DNA of 64,000 bases from Ciona savignyi (taxonomy: Eukaryota; Chordata; Ascidiacea; Phlebobranchia; Cionidae): positions 709,194 through 773,193 of the forward strand of contig CH003444.1 of NCBI GenBank assembly GCA_000149265.1. The letters are read 5' to 3'. This document shows positions 24,177 to 37,700 of the stretch, one piece after another. The position numbers and the translations under genes are program-made. The notes under the pieces were generated by a model. That model saw only the letters and a list, made by a program, of their open reading frames with translations. It searched no databases and was not told the DNA's origin. Within the stretch, counting starts at the first letter, position 1; every line of letters begins with the position of its first letter.

Positions 24177-27100
24177 ATGTTTAATTCAAAAACAGTTCTT
24201 TTTCTGATTACGCTCCACATTTTTTTTACAAGAAAAGTAAATGGTAAGGCTTATTTCAAACTATGCTAAAGGCCTGTGCGACATAAGCAGGGTCATGTTT
24301 TCACAGTGTAAATGTTAATGCTGGATGGTATAACAAGTGCGCGTCAACCAAGTGTTAACCACCACCATTTTATAGTACATTTTAACTGCACTCTATATAA
24401 GTATACATGTGTAAGAAGAATCTTTAATACAAATTTGTTTTGTTTTTCTCCTTTCTTTTTTTGACAGGGGGTGTCTTGCCCGTGTAAAATCATATACAAA
24501 AAGTTATAAAATTGTAATATAATCGTAATACTGTTAGTTTATTTACCAAATATATTAAAAAGGTAATCTTTTTTTAATTACTTTATAAAATTGAAATTAA
24601 ACTTTCGTGGTAGCTAAAATGATCTTGATGATACCGGTTTTCAATATTTGGTGTTTTACCCCAGAGAACAATCTTCACTAGCGAAATAGAAATTAACTTT
24701 ATAGCGTACGACTTTTTAACTATTTTATTAACTTAGCTGTGTAGTTTAACTAAGTACAAGGTTTTCAACAAATACAAAACACAATGCAATTACTAACGAT
24801 TACCCGTAGTCTGTCGCTCTCCCTAACGTAGCGACAACGACCACATATACACTTCGAGTTTATGTCACAATTTTGATAAACCCAAAACTAACACAGTAAT
24901 AAATCTACCCAGGGCAAAATTCGACTACCGTAGCACTACCCAACCCCAGAGCCGACCCATGTTACGGTTCATGGACTTCTTGGTCGGAATGTTTCCCCGG
25001 CACAGTATCAAACCCCACAATGTGGAGGGTAAGTTTACCATAACAAAACTCCTGGTTCGCAAATTATAATATTAACGGCAACAATAAACCAAGAATTTCT
25101 ATATACCTCCCCACTAAATCACAAATTTAACCCTTTAAAAGTAAGCCAATCATCTAACGTGACAGTATTGTGTTCTGTGATTCTTAGCCTTGTTCTTACA
25201 CCAATGTAGTTTACAATTCGTGTTCGTAAAACACATTATAAAAAATAATAAATCTAATGATTTACAGTATTACTTCCCACCATCATCTATTGTGTGTAAT
25301 ACTTCAAGGCTCACTAATTAGTCAAACTGTAAATCAAGCATATAAATAAAAGTAAAATTCACCACAGTAGTACTATTAAGATGAGCAAAAATGTCCCTAA
25401 ACAGCTTTCTTGTCATTTTTTTAGTTTTTTAACATATTAGCTGTATGTTATTTACAACTAAAACGCATTGCCATTTTCTACAGGATCGTATGTTCAATAT
25501 GACGCCATCCCAGGCCGAGGCTGGGTCATGCTATGTGCCATACACTGTTAATATGGTACAAGTCGAGGCTTGCGACAGCGCTAACAAATCGGCTGTGGTT
25601 GATTTAGATGTTACAGGTATCGAATTTTAACTAGTATGCCCATATGAAATTGAATAACAAGAATGTAAAATAATAAATAAAACTTTCCCAAAGGCTTTCT
25701 AAGATTCTCAAGGCAAACAATCCATAACTGGCACGATACTTACAGTTGAATAAGTAAACCTTAACTAAGAGTTTACATTGGTGGGCATAACTCATCGAAA
25801 TTAACTTGAAGAGTGACGCCTGTCAAGTTGACAAATATGTCGCAATCTTTATAATGACCAGATTTTAATATCCTATTGTTACTTGAATATTATAGTGCAG
25901 GGGTGGGCAACCTTTCTCGGCCTGGGTGCCAAAATCGGCTAAAATTAATGGAAAAATCCTTCCGCGTGCCAACTACAACAATTCGTGAGAACATATTTCT
26001 TTTTTATTCTTAAAGGTGCCTGTTTTGAAAAAATAATTAAAATTTAAAAAAAAATAGTGAAAACACAATATAACAAAACAAAAACATTCACAATAAACTT
26101 TCTTAAAAGGTTCAAGTTTTATTTCTAAGAAAATATTAGTTTGAATAGCTTTAAATACATCTCGTACATCAGTTTGAAGTTTCTTAGCTGATGGTCCTAA
26201 CAATCGGTAGGGACAAAAAAACGAAATAACTTTTTACAGCAGCGCAACGGTCTCTAGCATTTTTTTAAATGACTCACGGTCCCCTCAAAAAATAGGGAAG
26301 TAACACGAAAAATTTAGCAACGCTAAAATTCTTAAACAAAACATATTAACCCGGATGCATGGCTTTAGGAAAAACGAGACGCCTCTGACCTTGGCATTTT
26401 TTTGAATGTTTACTCCTACTATAATAGGAGTTGTACTATTTTCTACTATAGTAGGAGTTCTGTACTTTTAAATTGCACTAATGTGACATGTGTTTAACGA
26501 TAAATTTTTACTCCCATTAACGCAATTTGATAAACGTAACGATGAGCTTATGTGAAATAAGTTTACCGGTCTTTTTTTACTTGCCGAAATATGCATTTAT
26601 AACCTTTACCGATACCGAATGACCTTACCGGTACATCATGTTTAGCCTTATAACATTTTGGATCTCAAATTGCTAACAAAAGTAAATTAGGATGCTATGA
26701 AGGGTAACTGATATTACCTACATCTGGTTGTCTGCACAAACGTACAAATTTCTCTCACGTTCGTCTGTGGCAGCAGGTTGCGAAATTTGCAAGCGGATTG
26801 TTGTACTCTTTGGTGTTTGTTGAGAAACAATAACACGGTAATAAATAATCAAATGTTTACTTCACAACTTATTATAATAAACATTTTATGCACGTGGCCA
26901 AAGCTCAAATAATACAACAACTTTTAAGTTATCATCTTTAAAAGAAAGGAATCTAATTTCCTTGAACTAGCGTGCCAGAAATACGAGCTCGCGTGCCAAG
27001 TTGGACACGCGTGCCATGGGTTGCCCATGCCTGTCATAGTGTGTCGGAGTAAAGACGGTTGGATCCCCCACAGTTGGGTCAGTTACGTTTCTATATACTT

Positions 27101-30100
27101 AAGATGGATAATGATTTTTAACATTTTTGTTGAACGATTTCGTGGACAAATTGCTTACGCGTCCGATTCATATACCGGGTTGAAACGTAGCCTGATAAAC
27201 TGGTTAGTACTAAGTAGGAAATAACGGAAATTAATTACAAATAAAGGTAAAAAATTCTCCATATCCCACATCAGTGTGGTTTACGGATTAGTATAAATTT
27301 ACGTAATTCCGCATTCTTTTATTCCTGCATTTTATTAAAAAAGCTGTATTGCAGATTGCGGAACAGGGTTTTACAAATGTGGCAATGGTCGATGCATTCT
27401 GTCAGACTACGTGTGCAATGGAGACGACGATTGTGGAGATGCAAGCGATGAATTTCCCTCGAAACCTGCTTATGATGCCGGTTGCCTTGTGGTATTTATA
27501 GTCTTACACCTCATATGGTCCAATTTAATAGGCAAAATATGTAATGTTGCGTTCAGCAGCAAAAGCGAAAAGCCACATCCGAGTTTTTTTCGAATTTTTG
27601 ATTCTTGAGGCAGACTACCGCGTTGATTAAAAACAAAATACAGATTAACTTTTTCGTCCAGGGTAAAATACATGAAAATGTGTTGCCGATAGTCCTGCGT
27701 AATTACGGAATATGTAGGAATAATCTATACGAAAGGTCAGTTACAATTTAAAAATTTTGATAATTTTAGAACAACTTTCTCGTTTGTGGATATACGATTA
27801 ATGCTGGTAGTAGTTCGAAAGTTCCATTGGGTGAAAGATACCTGACAGGCATTTCCGGGATTAATCAATTCGCTCAGGGATTTGACCTGTTGACAGGTAA
27901 GTGGCATGCCAAATTATTTAAATATAATAAATTACTGCGTCCGAATTTGACAATTACTAGTTTACTTGTTTTCCATGTACGTACTTTAACTACGCTCGTG
28001 TGGTGGTAAATTCCGATTATTTTCTTTGCTAAACTAAAATGTTTATTACATACACAACGGTGACGGTTTTGAAAAAAGATACATGGCGATTTAAAAGAAA
28101 ATTATAGAGAATTATAGCTAAACACCAAGATGAGTGATGTTTTTTTCATCATTTATCTCAATATGGCTGAAATCTGACAATTTGGTAATCTGACTTTCAA
28201 ACATAAATTTCCTATACTTCCAGGTCAATTTAAAAGTAGCGCGTTATCAATGGCTGGTCACGGATCTTGCAGAAAAGTTCTGATTACGGGTCAGACGGAC
28301 GCATATTATAGGATTCCTGCCAACGTGGCGTCGTTTCGACAAATCTATGAAATTCTAATCTCAACTCCTAAGGTAAGTAGACAAGTTTGGGGAAATTGGC
28401 CATATAAAAACATGTAAATATAGCGTCTATCGTGCTTGATTTAAAGAAAACAAAAGGATAAAGTAAAACAAAAAATACTGGTGCTTGAATGTGTACATCG
28501 AACAGAGTAGTCTCGTTAACGTTTTATTTGCTTGCACAAGTAAATCTCTACAAGTTGTTTATGTGCTTACACTAAAATTTAAGCAATGGTCATGCTGCCG
28601 GTTTTCACTTTAAGCCCAGCCGAATGCAGGTCGATCGTGTCTTTGGCCAAGGAAGCCAACATAAACACACTAAATATTTGTCCCGTTAAATCAATAATGA
28701 AAAACTTGGTATTCTAAAAGGATCATTGTTTCATAACGCTGCCTTTTCTATAATAACCTTCTGGATTAAAATTACGTCATACGAGTTAGCTCAATCGGCA
28801 CTAGCCTCAGCGGTCGGCAGGTTGCTAAAAGGTTGTTAGTTAGAAACTAAACCTTGGCTAGACGGGTGTGTCTTTGGTCCAGGCACTTAGGCTTCGCCTA
28901 AATCCAATGGATTAAAGAAAAAACTACTAACATCTCAATCATTAACAGCACACTGTAATAGATCTAAAAATACTCTGGTGTGCGCTAGGTAATCTGACGA
29001 ATGTGTGATAACTCTCATGTCTTTTCCAAATCATGTCCTATCCTATCTTATCCTACGTAGATGATGTTGCGTACGCTTCGAAAAAATAACAAGTTCGTTA
29101 TTCCTTCTAGATTTATGAAAGTGGGGCAGAACTTTTAAATGCGACGAAAGACTCGCTCAACTACAATTTAAACTTTGGGGGCCAAGTGCTTGGCGTAGAA
29201 GGAAGAGCCGGATTGACTCAAAGTACCTTAACTAAGAGCGTTGTAACAGACAGTGTTACGAACGAGCAGTCGAGTTCTTATGTTTCAATGAAAGTATCCG
29301 TCAATACTGCTCAGGTAACTCTTGTTTTCTCAACATAACAACGATGTCTCGGTTATTCTATGCAAGGTTATTTGTGTATCAGTAAATTACTGTATTTTTC
29401 TAGAACTTATGTTTAATATACCATAAAAATATTGTAATATTTTTATCTGGTGTAGGCTAACACAGGTATCCCAGTTATCATCATACAATACTTTGTTATA
29501 TATTACGGCCGCAATGATGACGAGCAGAGTTGCGACTTTTTCGATGAACATCACTTAGATTTTATTATTTACAACCTTTTCAGGTAACTTTACAAGACCC
29601 AACCGAACTCCAGCCTAGTACAGCGTTCATATCACGAATTATGCAGCTTCCAAACACTAGTTTCAGTTATGTTAAGTATATGAGCTTAATTGAGGATTAC
29701 GGAACTCATTACGTTGCATCTGGGAAAATGGGCGGAACGTACGAAGAAACTCAACTTTATTCAAGGCAAGTGATTAGATTAAATATGATGCACAGCGGTG
29801 CGCGAGTTTCGACGTTAAACGCGTTTTTTCATCAGAATATAAGAACAAATGACTAAGTCAAAGTATCACAAACTATGCGAATAGTTTGGTCCACTAATGC
29901 ATTAAAACAAGGATAGAGGTGACAGATGGTGTGTTTGATTTTATCCCTAAACAATTTCCCTCCAATTATGTCCCTTGGCAAAGCAATGCTTAGACGATGC
30001 TTCGATGCAGTGGATTCAAATGGAACGAGCGGCTTTTTTAATACTTATAGATCGAGTCAGTTGAATATAGGCTACCAGCATGAACCACTGAAGACATTTT

Positions 30101-33100
30101 TCTTTGGATCCGACATTAACATTTCCACAATTCCAGATGTTGGTTGGAGAGCAAAAATTTCGAATCCTATAGTACGACAAAAGGGTGGAGGGAAGTGTTG
30201 CAAGATTGTGCGGCGCAGAACTTCTACTACAAAATGGATCCCACTTCTGTGACACTGAGTCCTATGTGTCAAAAAACTGACCTAAGTATGTTTAAATGGT
30301 GCCACAGTTTTCTAATTCCGCAGATGATCTTACCTTCCGTGTTACAATACGTCCTGCAAATTTCCAACCCGGGTTACAAACATGGGTATAATCTCATCCA
30401 TTTTGATTTAAAACAATTTTAAAAAGTTATGATGATATATTATGATGAATATTTTTAGCTGATACTACAACTACAACTTTGTTATCGAGTGAAGTTGAGC
30501 GGAACTTAATCTACGTCAGCGGAGGGAGCATTGTGACGTCATCGGACTTAAAAATCAATTTCATGTTAGTGGGAGGTTTTGAAAAGTTTTTGATAGTTAC
30601 TTTTTAAAAAAGTAAGTGACTATCGAAGGAAAACGTAATTCGTACAATATGTGAAAACAACACTGGGGTATTAGTAGCTTCCAGTGCTAGTGGAGAACGA
30701 CCGCATAGTGCGTTTCGATAAAAGGTTGGGGAATCGAAACCAGCCGATTGCCTAATCGGTTTGCCCTTGAACTAAACACTTGATGGACATTGTATGTCCG
30801 ATCTCATTGCGATAATAAGATAAATAAAAAATAGGAACCTCCAAAATACACTGCTATTAGTTGGTTGGGACCATACGCGTGGTAAAAGTGTCAAATCGTT
30901 CAATTTATAGGTGGCGGGAGCTATACCACCCGCTTTCTAGTCGGTGTTTTTGGACATAGCACTTAAAAGATATTGCCTAAATCAAGTGACTTATGATGTT
31001 AAACAAAAATTGTAGAATCGATAAAACCATATATATTCCTGTATCCTAGTATGGACAAAACAAATATTTGTTGATGATGTTTTGATTAACAGAAAAGATA
31101 GTTGGGACGCCTGGGTCCAAAGCATTCCGACCGGTCCTGTTCTTAACACGGATCTGTTCAAGCTAAGACCACTTTCAGAGTAAGAATTGATATATTAAAT
31201 CACCACAGTAGAAGTATTTTACCGTTTGCTTTTCCAGTTTAATCTATTCGACACACATACCGATTGACCGAAATAGACGGGAAATTTTGGCTGCATTTAT
31301 TGATCAGGCAATCCAGGTAACTAAAAGGATAAAATAGTAATGTTTTCTCCCTAAAATTGTAAAATCCCAAAGCGGCGTTATCGCACGAGAAGTCGGAAGA
31401 TCCTTATGCGTGCCGTTGGGTTAAGGGAGCAATTGCAGTGTATATGATTGAGATGTCCCTACTCTTTCATTTCAAAACTCGTTAATCCAGTAGGTTTGAT
31501 CCCGCAACCAATCGACTGGAGGTCGATTCTCAAACCAATTGAACGATGCGGTCTGCCAACTCGCCATATTATGTTGTTTTATACAGTAGAAGGATACTAT
31601 ATTGCTTGCCAATTATGTTATAAATTGAAAGAAAACGTGGCGATAGCATTTAACGCGCGTGGGTTTTAACCCGTGGTTGAAAACTCTTTAGTTAAAACTC
31701 GTGTGAGTTAATTCCAAGTTTGAACGTACTACATTATCTTCATCAACAAGACCTGCAATTGGTAGGTAATACAACATTTGCCCGTGTTATGACGACTATC
31801 TTTGTTCTATCATTAATTTAGCTAACAGGCCACCAAAAGGACGAAAGCATTTAGTCTTCAACATGTCAACATAACATTGATTTAGGCGGAATTTTGCCTT
31901 ACCATGCACATTTTTAGGGAATAAGAACTATGGTTCTAACCAGACAGATATTTGATTTTTTGTTTCTACGATTTTGTTTTCACGATGAAAACACGAAGCA
32001 AATCCTTTGATAATAATTCGAAAAAACGGAAAAATCGACTTTTGTCGAGATTCCGTGGATTTAAATCAATCAATCAAAAACGGAGTAAAAACTTTAACTT
32101 ATCAGCTATAAGAATACATTCTCATTTTTGTTACTTATTTGCAGTTGCATATGCAACCGTACGATAGTAGCATGCAATGCTCACCTTGCAAAGACAGGAC
32201 CGCCGCCGATGCCGTCATTTCGGAAGTGTACGGGGAGAACACGGACTTGGTAAGGTTATCTATGTTTAACTGAGGTGTAATTAATAAGTACATCTCAAGT
32301 TAAGTGGTCTGGTCCATGCCCAACGTTAAATGCAAGCCTCGACGGGGATTTGGCATTACTAAGAGAACCTTTGTAGCAAATACGTCATAAAACATCTTTC
32401 AAAAATATAAAATATTAATCCCACGAAAGAATACACTCATATCAGCCGAAAGGCAGGTACCGAATGCATCCTTAATGTAGTCGGCTGTGTCTTGGGACAA
32501 GGAACTAAGTGGACTTTTTAGAAATTGTTTTAATAATTTTTACAAAAAAAAACTAAAATTATTTCCAGCACTTATAACACACAACAATATCTCCAATCAC
32601 CCAGTTGTGGCCACGAGATAATGTAAGACTACCTGTGTTAACCCTGCGTTTACTGATCCTCAAGAATAGATATAACCAACACCATATAAATATGCTGTTT
32701 TTGCACAGTTTAATATATTTGTTTGTAAATGGGCAACACAGTGTCTTTGTATGTTTTTTTGCTTTCTGTGTATGTCCATTTTGTTATCTTTCTTATTTGT
32801 GTTAAAAATATGCTACTTGCAGGTTTTCTATGGATTACCCTATGTGACCGGAACAGGACAGGATTACAGATGTATGTGCGCATATGACAACCCACCAACA
32901 CCCGAAATATGCGGTAAATGTTTAATATAAATAGCGTTGTTCCATTTTTGTATTATCAAGTTAGGGTCCTTATAACCCCTTCGAGTTATCATCTATTAGC
33001 TTAAGCAGGCAGGCAAAACAAATACGACAATATATATCTTCGGGCTAAAGTATCTAGAATAAAAAAATGGGGACGCTGGGCAGGCAAAGTTTTGCCCCTG

Positions 33101-33493
33101 TGACTTTTGATATACAACAATATATTTTTATAGCTTAAATTCATAAATAACCCCGTTAGTTCAATGCATACTTAAAAAAAATTGGAGTATACATAGTTAC
33201 AAGGTCACATATTCTTTTGACAACTTGTTGAAAAGAATTCTTCACAATATTTTATGGCCACATTTGGATCACTGAAGCAATTGCAATGAGTTGAATATAC
33301 GTTGGAGAAGTTGCGTTTCTGTTCCAACCCCCAAACACTTACTCAGGCAAAGTTAGCTAAGTTTACCTTGCCCAAGCACACGACCGACATAAAAACATTA
33401 TATTTTGCAGGAGGTGAACGATTGCTGGCTGTTTTGAGCATTGGACTTTTAAGTTGCGTGGTTTCGATCATCGGAAAAGATGTTTTTATATAA
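24177..33493 (+). CDS. Terminal-complement-like MACPF protein (TSP1-LDLa-MACPF-EGF), 603 aa
   Basis: Likely secreted or membrane-tethered pore-forming immune effector of the C6/C7/C8/C9 type. Exons: 24177-24243 (signal peptide [17 protein letters not shown]), 24913-25028 and 25484-25616 (TSP1, SWTSWSEC), 27355-27491 (LDLa; six Cys, [13 protein letters not shown]), 27770-27896, 28224-28372, 29111-29314, 29584-29769 (MACPF signature YGTHY at 350-354, then GGTYEE), 30150-30285, 30459-30575, 31098-31179 ([11 protein letters not shown]), 31238-31316, 32145-32249 and 32823-32913 (EGF-like, CSPCKD.. CMCAY), 33411-33493 (hydrophobic C-terminus, stop TAA). Phases agree throughout. The acceptors at 30150 and 31098 are weak and chosen to hold the frame. 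The EGF-like segment is short. The last exon encodes about 17 hydrophobic residues before GKDVFI-stop, which C6-C9 lack as far as I recall. Confidence 0.85.
25898..27033. mobile_element. hAT-type element, non-autonomous, 1.14 kb
   Basis: Left end CAGGGGTGGGCAACC; right end on the minus strand CAGGCATGGGCAACC. The 8-bp flanks are TTATAGTG (25890-25897) and TCATAGTG (27034-27041), one mismatch. There is no transposase-like reading frame. It sits in the 1.7-kb intron between the TSP1 and LDLa exons of the MACPF gene. An internal near-palindrome with TACTCCTACTATAATAGGAG lies at 26411-26458. Confidence 0.85.
28782..29060 (+). repeat. SINE-like element, sense copy with tRNA-like head and TATCC tail
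   Basis: The most informative member of the family. The 5' end has TAGCTCAATCGG (28787-28798), a fit to the RNA polymerase III A box. A degenerate B-box region lies near 28835-28850. It continues through a body shared with the other copies and ends in a tandem TATCC-type tail (29034-29057). It lies in a MACPF-gene intron. No clear target duplication was found. Confidence 0.65.
30670..30830 (+). repeat. SINE-like repeat fragment in a MACPF intron
   Basis: GGGGAATCGAAACCAGCCGA resembles the B-box region. Further on, GGACATTGTATGTCC replaces the body. The end is truncated; family membership is probable but weak. Confidence 0.35.
31390..31565 (-). repeat. SINE-like repeat copy in a MACPF intron
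   Basis: GGGAGCAATTGCAGTG then GATTGAGATGTCCC and CTCGTTAATCCAGTAGG follow the family order. TTTGATCCCGCAACC is in the B-box region of the minus strand. Confidence 0.5.
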
Positions 33494-34761
33494 TCACTCC
33501 CTTATTCATTTACCAGCAGACGCATAACATATATTCATTTACAAAAAAAAGCGTCATTGTTTTTTACGAAAGACAATTTTCTTTTTTAACATCATGTTAA
33601 CATTATTGCTGTTGCAAAGACATCACGTTACTGTTGCCGACAACCGACTTATACTAATTTACTTATTGTTGCGAATGAAAGTCGCAATGCATCATCATGC
33701 TTGACTTAACATTTAAAATACTTTCCCTTATTTAATCAAATATTTTGGCGCATTTTATAGGAAACACATTTTTCCAAATGTGTTCAGTTTTTGTAATTTT
33801 TAAAGCCGGCTAATTTCTCCGTATTTCTTGGTAGCCTTTATTTCGAGATTGTTACTTTGAGCAGTATTAAGATGTACAATATAAGCAATTTTAGATAGAA
33901 CCACTGGTATGTTAATATAAAACAAGATAGTTAAATAGCAAGTGATTAAACAACCAATATCTATGTAAACCATTGGAGGTGTTGTCGGTAAATGCTAAAA
34001 GATATGATACTTACGTAAAAGACCGTGTATGAAATAGCGCTACAATAAGCGTATTCATCAAATTAGCCCTTTGCCCACACTATCGTTATTAAACCAACTC
34101 CCAGTTCGTTATTGTTGAATTAACATTTCACAATTTTGATAATGCGCAACCAGACTCAATTATACACAGACCTGCATATGGACCCAGTTAACCCTGGTTT
34201 TAAAGGTTGCGTGGAAAACAGAGCGTAACTGATTCATATGCATTAAAAAAATGATGAATGAAACACCGCAGATTTACTAAAGGTGCCGAGAGTTCAACAC
34301 AATGTCTGGTACAAATAAACGACTTGTGCACAAACGAACTGGTGAACAAACTGACAACGACTGCAAACAGTCAAGCCGATCAACAAAGTGCTTAAACGAA
34401 TCGCATCTAATTTAACTTATCCAGTTCCTTATAGTGTACCGACCATAATGTTAACATGCCATATGAGTGGTGCAACACCTTGGTGAGACATCTATACCAT
34501 CCAGTGAGTAAAGCAAACAATCCCACTTAAAATGACGTCACTGCATGGTTTCCGCTTCATTCTTGTTTCGGTTACCTCTATTGATTTATTGAACACCTAT
34601 TGTTCGATTGTGCATTATTAAGAACATGAGCCGTAGTAATATTACGGGAAATACAGCCACTTGAGAATGATAAAAAGGCACTGCAAGTGTTGGAATAACC
34701 AAGGGAGAGAAAAGGCGCTCAAGGAAATTTTAAACAAAAATCACCTGCTTTTTGGCAAATA
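33494..34761 (+). other. Intergenic region, MACPF gene to adaptor gene
   Basis: 1.27 kb of AT-rich sequence. No convincing exon, transposon end, RNA gene or clear AATAAA for the upstream gene was found. It should contain the promoter of the adaptor gene. Confidence 0.5.
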
Positions 34762-37700
34762 ATGGAGAGCGAAAACCTTTTGTTGGGTGCTCTATCTTCA
34801 ATTTTGCTGACCTCATGTCTGTTAGTGTGTGCTATGTGCAACTACAAACGAAAAAATCGAAGTTTCAGGTAGGTAGGTGTGGTGTACGTTAAAGAAAAAT
34901 CTAGACTGACGACCAGTAAAGACCAGTATGCAAATTCTGGCGGAAGTCACGCGTTTTAACAATCTGTAAATTCTTTTTTTACTGGAACAATATAAAAATG
35001 TGGTATAACCATTAGATATAATATAATTTCTATAAGGTGATTTTGTTTAAATAGCGAGATTTTTTCTGCAAATATATAAATACCCACAAAAACGTTGTCA
35101 TTCATCCCCACATATATTCATGGTCTCGTGTTTAAGAGAGAGATTTGTTCATTGGAATAATGCCCACCAAGTGATGTGTATATATTTAATAGGATTGACG
35201 ATGGCCTCTACAACCATCCATCGGAAACCACCCACATTGATCTTTCAGATGTTACAGAGATTTCAGCACCACAGGGTTTGTATTGATTGTTTTGTACTTT
35301 GCTTGATTGCACTATAACAGCTAGCTATGATTCATGCCCCGTTCAGGATAATATCTCGGTCTGTAACCAGTGACATTCTGATATCAAATAATTAGTGCGT
35401 GTAAAGTGTGATAGTATATTCTGACATAGGGTATTTGGCCAACGAATTCGGTTTTGTTGTAATACAACAGGTAAGTAATAATGACCCGCGCAATGATTTA
35501 ACGTTGACAGTTAATAATACCTAAGATATAACACGCGATTCGAGACGATTCTTCGTTTTCTGGAAAAAAGGGATAAATTCAATTTTAAAATATACCAGGT
35601 CAGTAAGTTCAAGGAACTCAACATGGGTCGAGAAATCGACTTAGTAGCAATTATAACACGATAATGCATTCTGAAAAAAATAGGTACTTTTAATGCTTAA
35701 CAGATAGGTTGCGAATCGGTTACATTTTTGTTTGTAGACACCATAACCGAGGCAGTTCAATCACAGACTGAATCGTCCGCTTATACGATTTCTTTATCAT
35801 TTAGGTCTTGGAACCCCGGTCTCTAGGAGACAACGTCCTAATTCTAGAGCTCTACCGGAGACTCCAGAGCCTACCCCCGAACCGACCTATGTCAACTACC
35901 CACTCACATTGGAAGATAGACGAAGGTCGTGCCGAATACTTGTGTCGCCAGATCCGGAGCCTGAACCAGTCACCAGCAGCAGCCCTGCAGAGATGCCAGC
36001 TTTTCGACCTGTGTATGCACTAACTGAACGCGAGAAGGAAGAAATCCTACAAGCAAGTCAGAGAAGCACACCGGAAAAGGCGACAACCGCGAGCCCATCA
36101 CCGCATAATGGACACACGCCAGAAAAATCACCACGGTAAGAGTATAATACACACAGGATAGAATTTTTCTAGTTTATATACATGGAAATAAAAAAAGACA
36201 AATATGCGTGATCACACGAAAATTGTCAAATTATCGCGTGTACACGGTCGAATTACCGGATATATTGCTGTGGGTTGTGTTTGACGATTGTGTTGTTTTA
36301 ATTTACCTACGTGGTTAAGGCGAAGTCAACTAAGTTTCCACTTCCGATGATAAGCCGCGATGGAGATAAATTAAGCACTACGTGTACAATGTACAGTATA
36401 TATAAGTCTAACATGGGATCATATTTTTGGTGCAAAATCAGACAAGTTCTCTTAGTCTCTGCAATCGGTTTGCGGTATCAGCTTCGGCCAATCTTACAGT
36501 TTATAATTAGAAACCAAAACTATATCGTATTACAGTGCGTCTCGAGTGCCCACGCATTTCCAGGCGGAGTTGCAACCCATACCCAGAGAAAATTACTTCC
36601 GAAGTCCAACTCTTGGTAAACGTCACTCGGATGCATCGGATTATTCAAGTGCCAGTCATTACGGGAAAAAAACGTTATCAGGTTCGTTTTAGGGGGTTTT
36701 ACAGCCGTGAGAAGTATTTATGAATTTTCTCTGTGAATGGGACAGCGCAATGGGTAATAATCAGATTATCTCGAGTCAACGTCGGGTTATACCGGAGCCA
36801 TTGCAGTGAGTTATATATGATTAAGACGTCTGCTTTAATTTTAGTACTATCCATTAATCTGATGCGTGCATGAAATGTCCACTAAGTGCCTTGCCTAAGG
36901 AGATAACCGACAAGCTCGCCACCAGTTTATTTTTCAGTTTAATTTTTCATTGTTTTGTTCTGATTGCTATTAAAAGCAAGCAAAAAATTACACTGAAACA
37001 GAAAAAGAGAGCAAAACAAACAATCGTTAAAACAAGTAATTTAGAGAGGGGTTGCTAATAACTCGGCTACATGACCGTTCAGTATTAATTACGCAATCTT
37101 GAAGATACATTGCGGAAAATACCACCATTTAGATTATCGAATAAAAAGGATACCTACTTTTTTAAATGTTTTATGATTTTTTCTCAGCTGTAAATTTCGG
37201 TATATGCACACTATTTGTATATCATAATATGTTGTAGAATCTATAGTAATTGCAAACTAGTAGATTGCACTGATTGCAGTAGTCGCACGTCATAAGGAAA
37301 TTGCGCTTACGAGCTACGTAAAATTGATTAATTCCTTGTTGTCAGGTATGACTGGTTTTTCTCAATACTGTGTTGCTGGACCGTCTCCAGCTTTTAACGA
37401 GTTTGCAGATATTGCTCATCTTGTAACTCCATTTCGGTAAGTTTGTCGCATATATGCATCAGTCGCATTAGCCTCTGATTCATTCTACAACGTTCACTAT
37501 TTGATACTTGAACAATTTATGCAACAAGTGTGGACCCACCAGAGTCGATGTCTGTTGTAAAACAATAACGGTTGTGGTAATGCAATGGTTGTGTGCGGCT
37601 GAGTTAGCGCAACCAATTTATATAAAGAATTGCCTTTAAACGGCCCGACTGATTAGCCGAAACGGTTTCGAAGTGGTAGCTTCCAAAAAGTCACATCAAA

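Noticed and set aside
28787-28860. Possible tRNA gene (A-box-like and B-box-like sequence).
   Set aside because: No cloverleaf could be drawn and the sequence continues into a body and TATCC tail shared with many copies, so it is a SINE head.
29926-30149. Open frame with [13 protein letters not shown] before the MACPF exon at 30150, suggesting a frameshifted exon.
   Set aside because: It runs out of frame with the well-supported GWREVLQDC segment. Phase is consistent if exon 29584-29769 joins 30150-30285, and no indel is needed.
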